Of a DNA stretch of 5,728 bases, positions 5,010 to 5,728 are shown one piece after another. Each line of letters opens with the position of its first letter. Within the stretch, counting starts at the first letter, position 1. Source of the DNA: Nitrosomonadales bacterium (GTDB taxonomy: Bacteria > Pseudomonadota > Gammaproteobacteria > Burkholderiales > SG8-41); the NCBI GenBank assembly GCA_009885185.1, contig VFLF01000010.1:1-5728 (forward strand). Direction: 5' to 3'. The notes under the pieces were generated by a model, which ran no database searches, was not told where the DNA came from, and saw only the letters and a list, made by a program, of their open reading frames with translations. The translations under genes were made by a program, and so were the position numbers.

Positions 5010-5728
5010 CTACTTGATCGCCTGCGGATTGATCGGCGAGCCCACCGCGCGCGTGATCGGCAGCGGCGGCCCGCAGAAAAAGAACTCGTACACCTTGTCC
5101 GCCGCGCAGTCGTCGGCCAAATCCTTGAGATAAAAAATCTCGCCCATGGTGATGCCGATCATCGGGATCACCACCCAGTGCCACGGCTGCGAGGCGTCGT
5201 CGGTTTCATTCGGGCGCACTTCGCAGCCCCAGGTGTCGGTGCATATCGCGGCGATTTCTTTTTTGTGGATCCACTCCGCCGTCTCGAACGCCAGACCCGG
5301 CGCATCACCGCCCGCATAGCCGCCCCACTCACCGGTTTTTAAACGGTTTTCCATTTGCCCGGTACGCACGATCACAAAATCGCCGCGCCTGATTTCCACC
5401 CCCTGCGCTTTGGCGCAGGCGTCGAGATCGTCGTTGGTGATGGCTTCGCCGTCTTCGAGATATTCCTTTCCCAGATGGCGCGCCATGTCGAGCAGTACGC
5501 CGCGCCCGGCCATTTTGTCGCGGGTTTTATGGATGCCGTTTTTTTGCGCGCCATTGGTATCGACGAGCTTGGCGTCGTAGCCGTTCCACATTTTATCGTC
5601 GTAGAAAATGTGGCCGAGCGCGTCCCACTGCGTGCCGCATTGCAGCGGCAGCGACACCATGTCGTCGGCGTAGCGTAAACCGCCTTTGTCCTGATTGCCG
5701 GCGACGGCATCGGTGCCGGTGGCGAGCA
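5010..5728 (-). CDS. Cyclase-family metal-dependent hydrolase (kynurenine formamidase-like), 5' end beyond right edge
   Basis: The minus-strand frame is open from the right edge to a TAG at 5012-5010, giving 238 visible residues of a protein I expect to be about 300-340 long. An ATG at 5660 is internal: family-like sequence (GTDAVAGNQDKGGLRYADD) continues upstream of it. The cyclase family hydrolyses amides or lactones such as N-formylkynurenine using a bound divalent metal. The usual HGTHxDxxxH metal motif appears here as CGTQWDALGH (visible residues 30-39): Asp35 and His39 are kept, while the first two histidines are Cys and Gln. Further candidate ligands are His183 (PWHW) and Glu196 (GEIFYL). 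Other marks are RGVLLDMARHLG (75-86), GDFVIVRTGQ (115-124) and AAICTDTWGCEV (159-170). Cyclase genes often neighbour Bug genes in Burkholderiales. The substrate is unknown, and the substitutions argue against calling it KynB. Confidence 0.9.
   Translation of the reverse strand, partial: LATGTDAVAGNQDKGGLRYADDMVSLPLQCGTQWDALGHIFYDDKMWNGYDAKLVDTNGAQKNGIHKTRDKMAGRGVLLDMARHLGKEYLEDGEAITNDDLDACAKAQGVEIRRGDFVIVRTGQMENRLKTGEWGGYAGGDAPGLAFETAEWIHKKEIAAICTDTWGCEVRPNETDDASQPWHWVVIPMIGITMGEIFYLKDLADDCAADKVYEFFFCGPPLPITRAVGSPINPQAIK

Noticed and set aside
1..5728. The whole window as a single undescribed system
   Set aside because: The genes belong to known families, lie in several separate transcription units, and show no shared regulator or conserved defence, toxin or mobile signature.

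Overview
The window looks like chromosomal accessory DNA from a GC-rich betaproteobacterium, most likely of the order Burkholderiales. The evidence is two periplasmic solute-binding proteins of the TctC/Bug type (a family strongly expanded in Burkholderiales), a cyclase-family hydrolase of the kind often found beside Bug genes, and a paired ATTCCC...GGGAAT repeat resembling the Neisseria dRS3 element. No rRNA, tRNA, CRISPR array, transposase or phage gene was seen. The assignment is by family pattern only; the species cannot be named.

Layout, left to right. 1-368 (minus): first 122 codons of a Bug-type binding protein whose C-terminus lies beyond the left edge. 377-1225 (minus): a complete pirin whose stop lies 8 bp before the Bug start, so these two are probably one transcription unit. 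1271-1352: an 82-bp element made of two perfect 29-bp inverted copies of a hairpin repeat. 1399-2385 (minus): a second, complete Bug protein with a signal peptide, a strong Shine-Dalgarno sequence and a plausible promoter. 2386-2502: a divergent intergenic region. 2503-3666 (plus): a 12-helix MFS transporter with a consensus -10 box only 10 bp before its ATG, suggesting a leaderless or almost leaderless mRNA. 3688-4677 (minus, convergent with the MFS gene): a complete serine-dependent glutaminase with all recognised active-site residues. 4678-5009: a 332-bp gap holding several dyads, a tandem repeat and a possible remnant of another Bug signal-peptide region. 5010-5728 (minus): C-terminal 238 codons of a cyclase-family protein that enters from the right edge.

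How the genes fit together: the two Bug proteins would capture organic acids or related small molecules in the periplasm, but no TctA/TctB membrane subunits are present, so they are orphan binding proteins here. The MFS carrier is an independent inner-membrane exporter or importer of unknown substrate. Glutaminase makes glutamate and ammonia from glutamine. The pirin and the cyclase-family protein are metal-dependent enzymes of uncertain substrate. The window reads as a loose collection of small-molecule uptake and catabolism genes, not one pathway, and I found no convincing new defence, mobile or signalling system. The most notable points are the repeat pair beside the pirin-Bug unit, the probable leaderless MFS gene, the cyclase with a substituted metal motif, and the possible Bug fossil.
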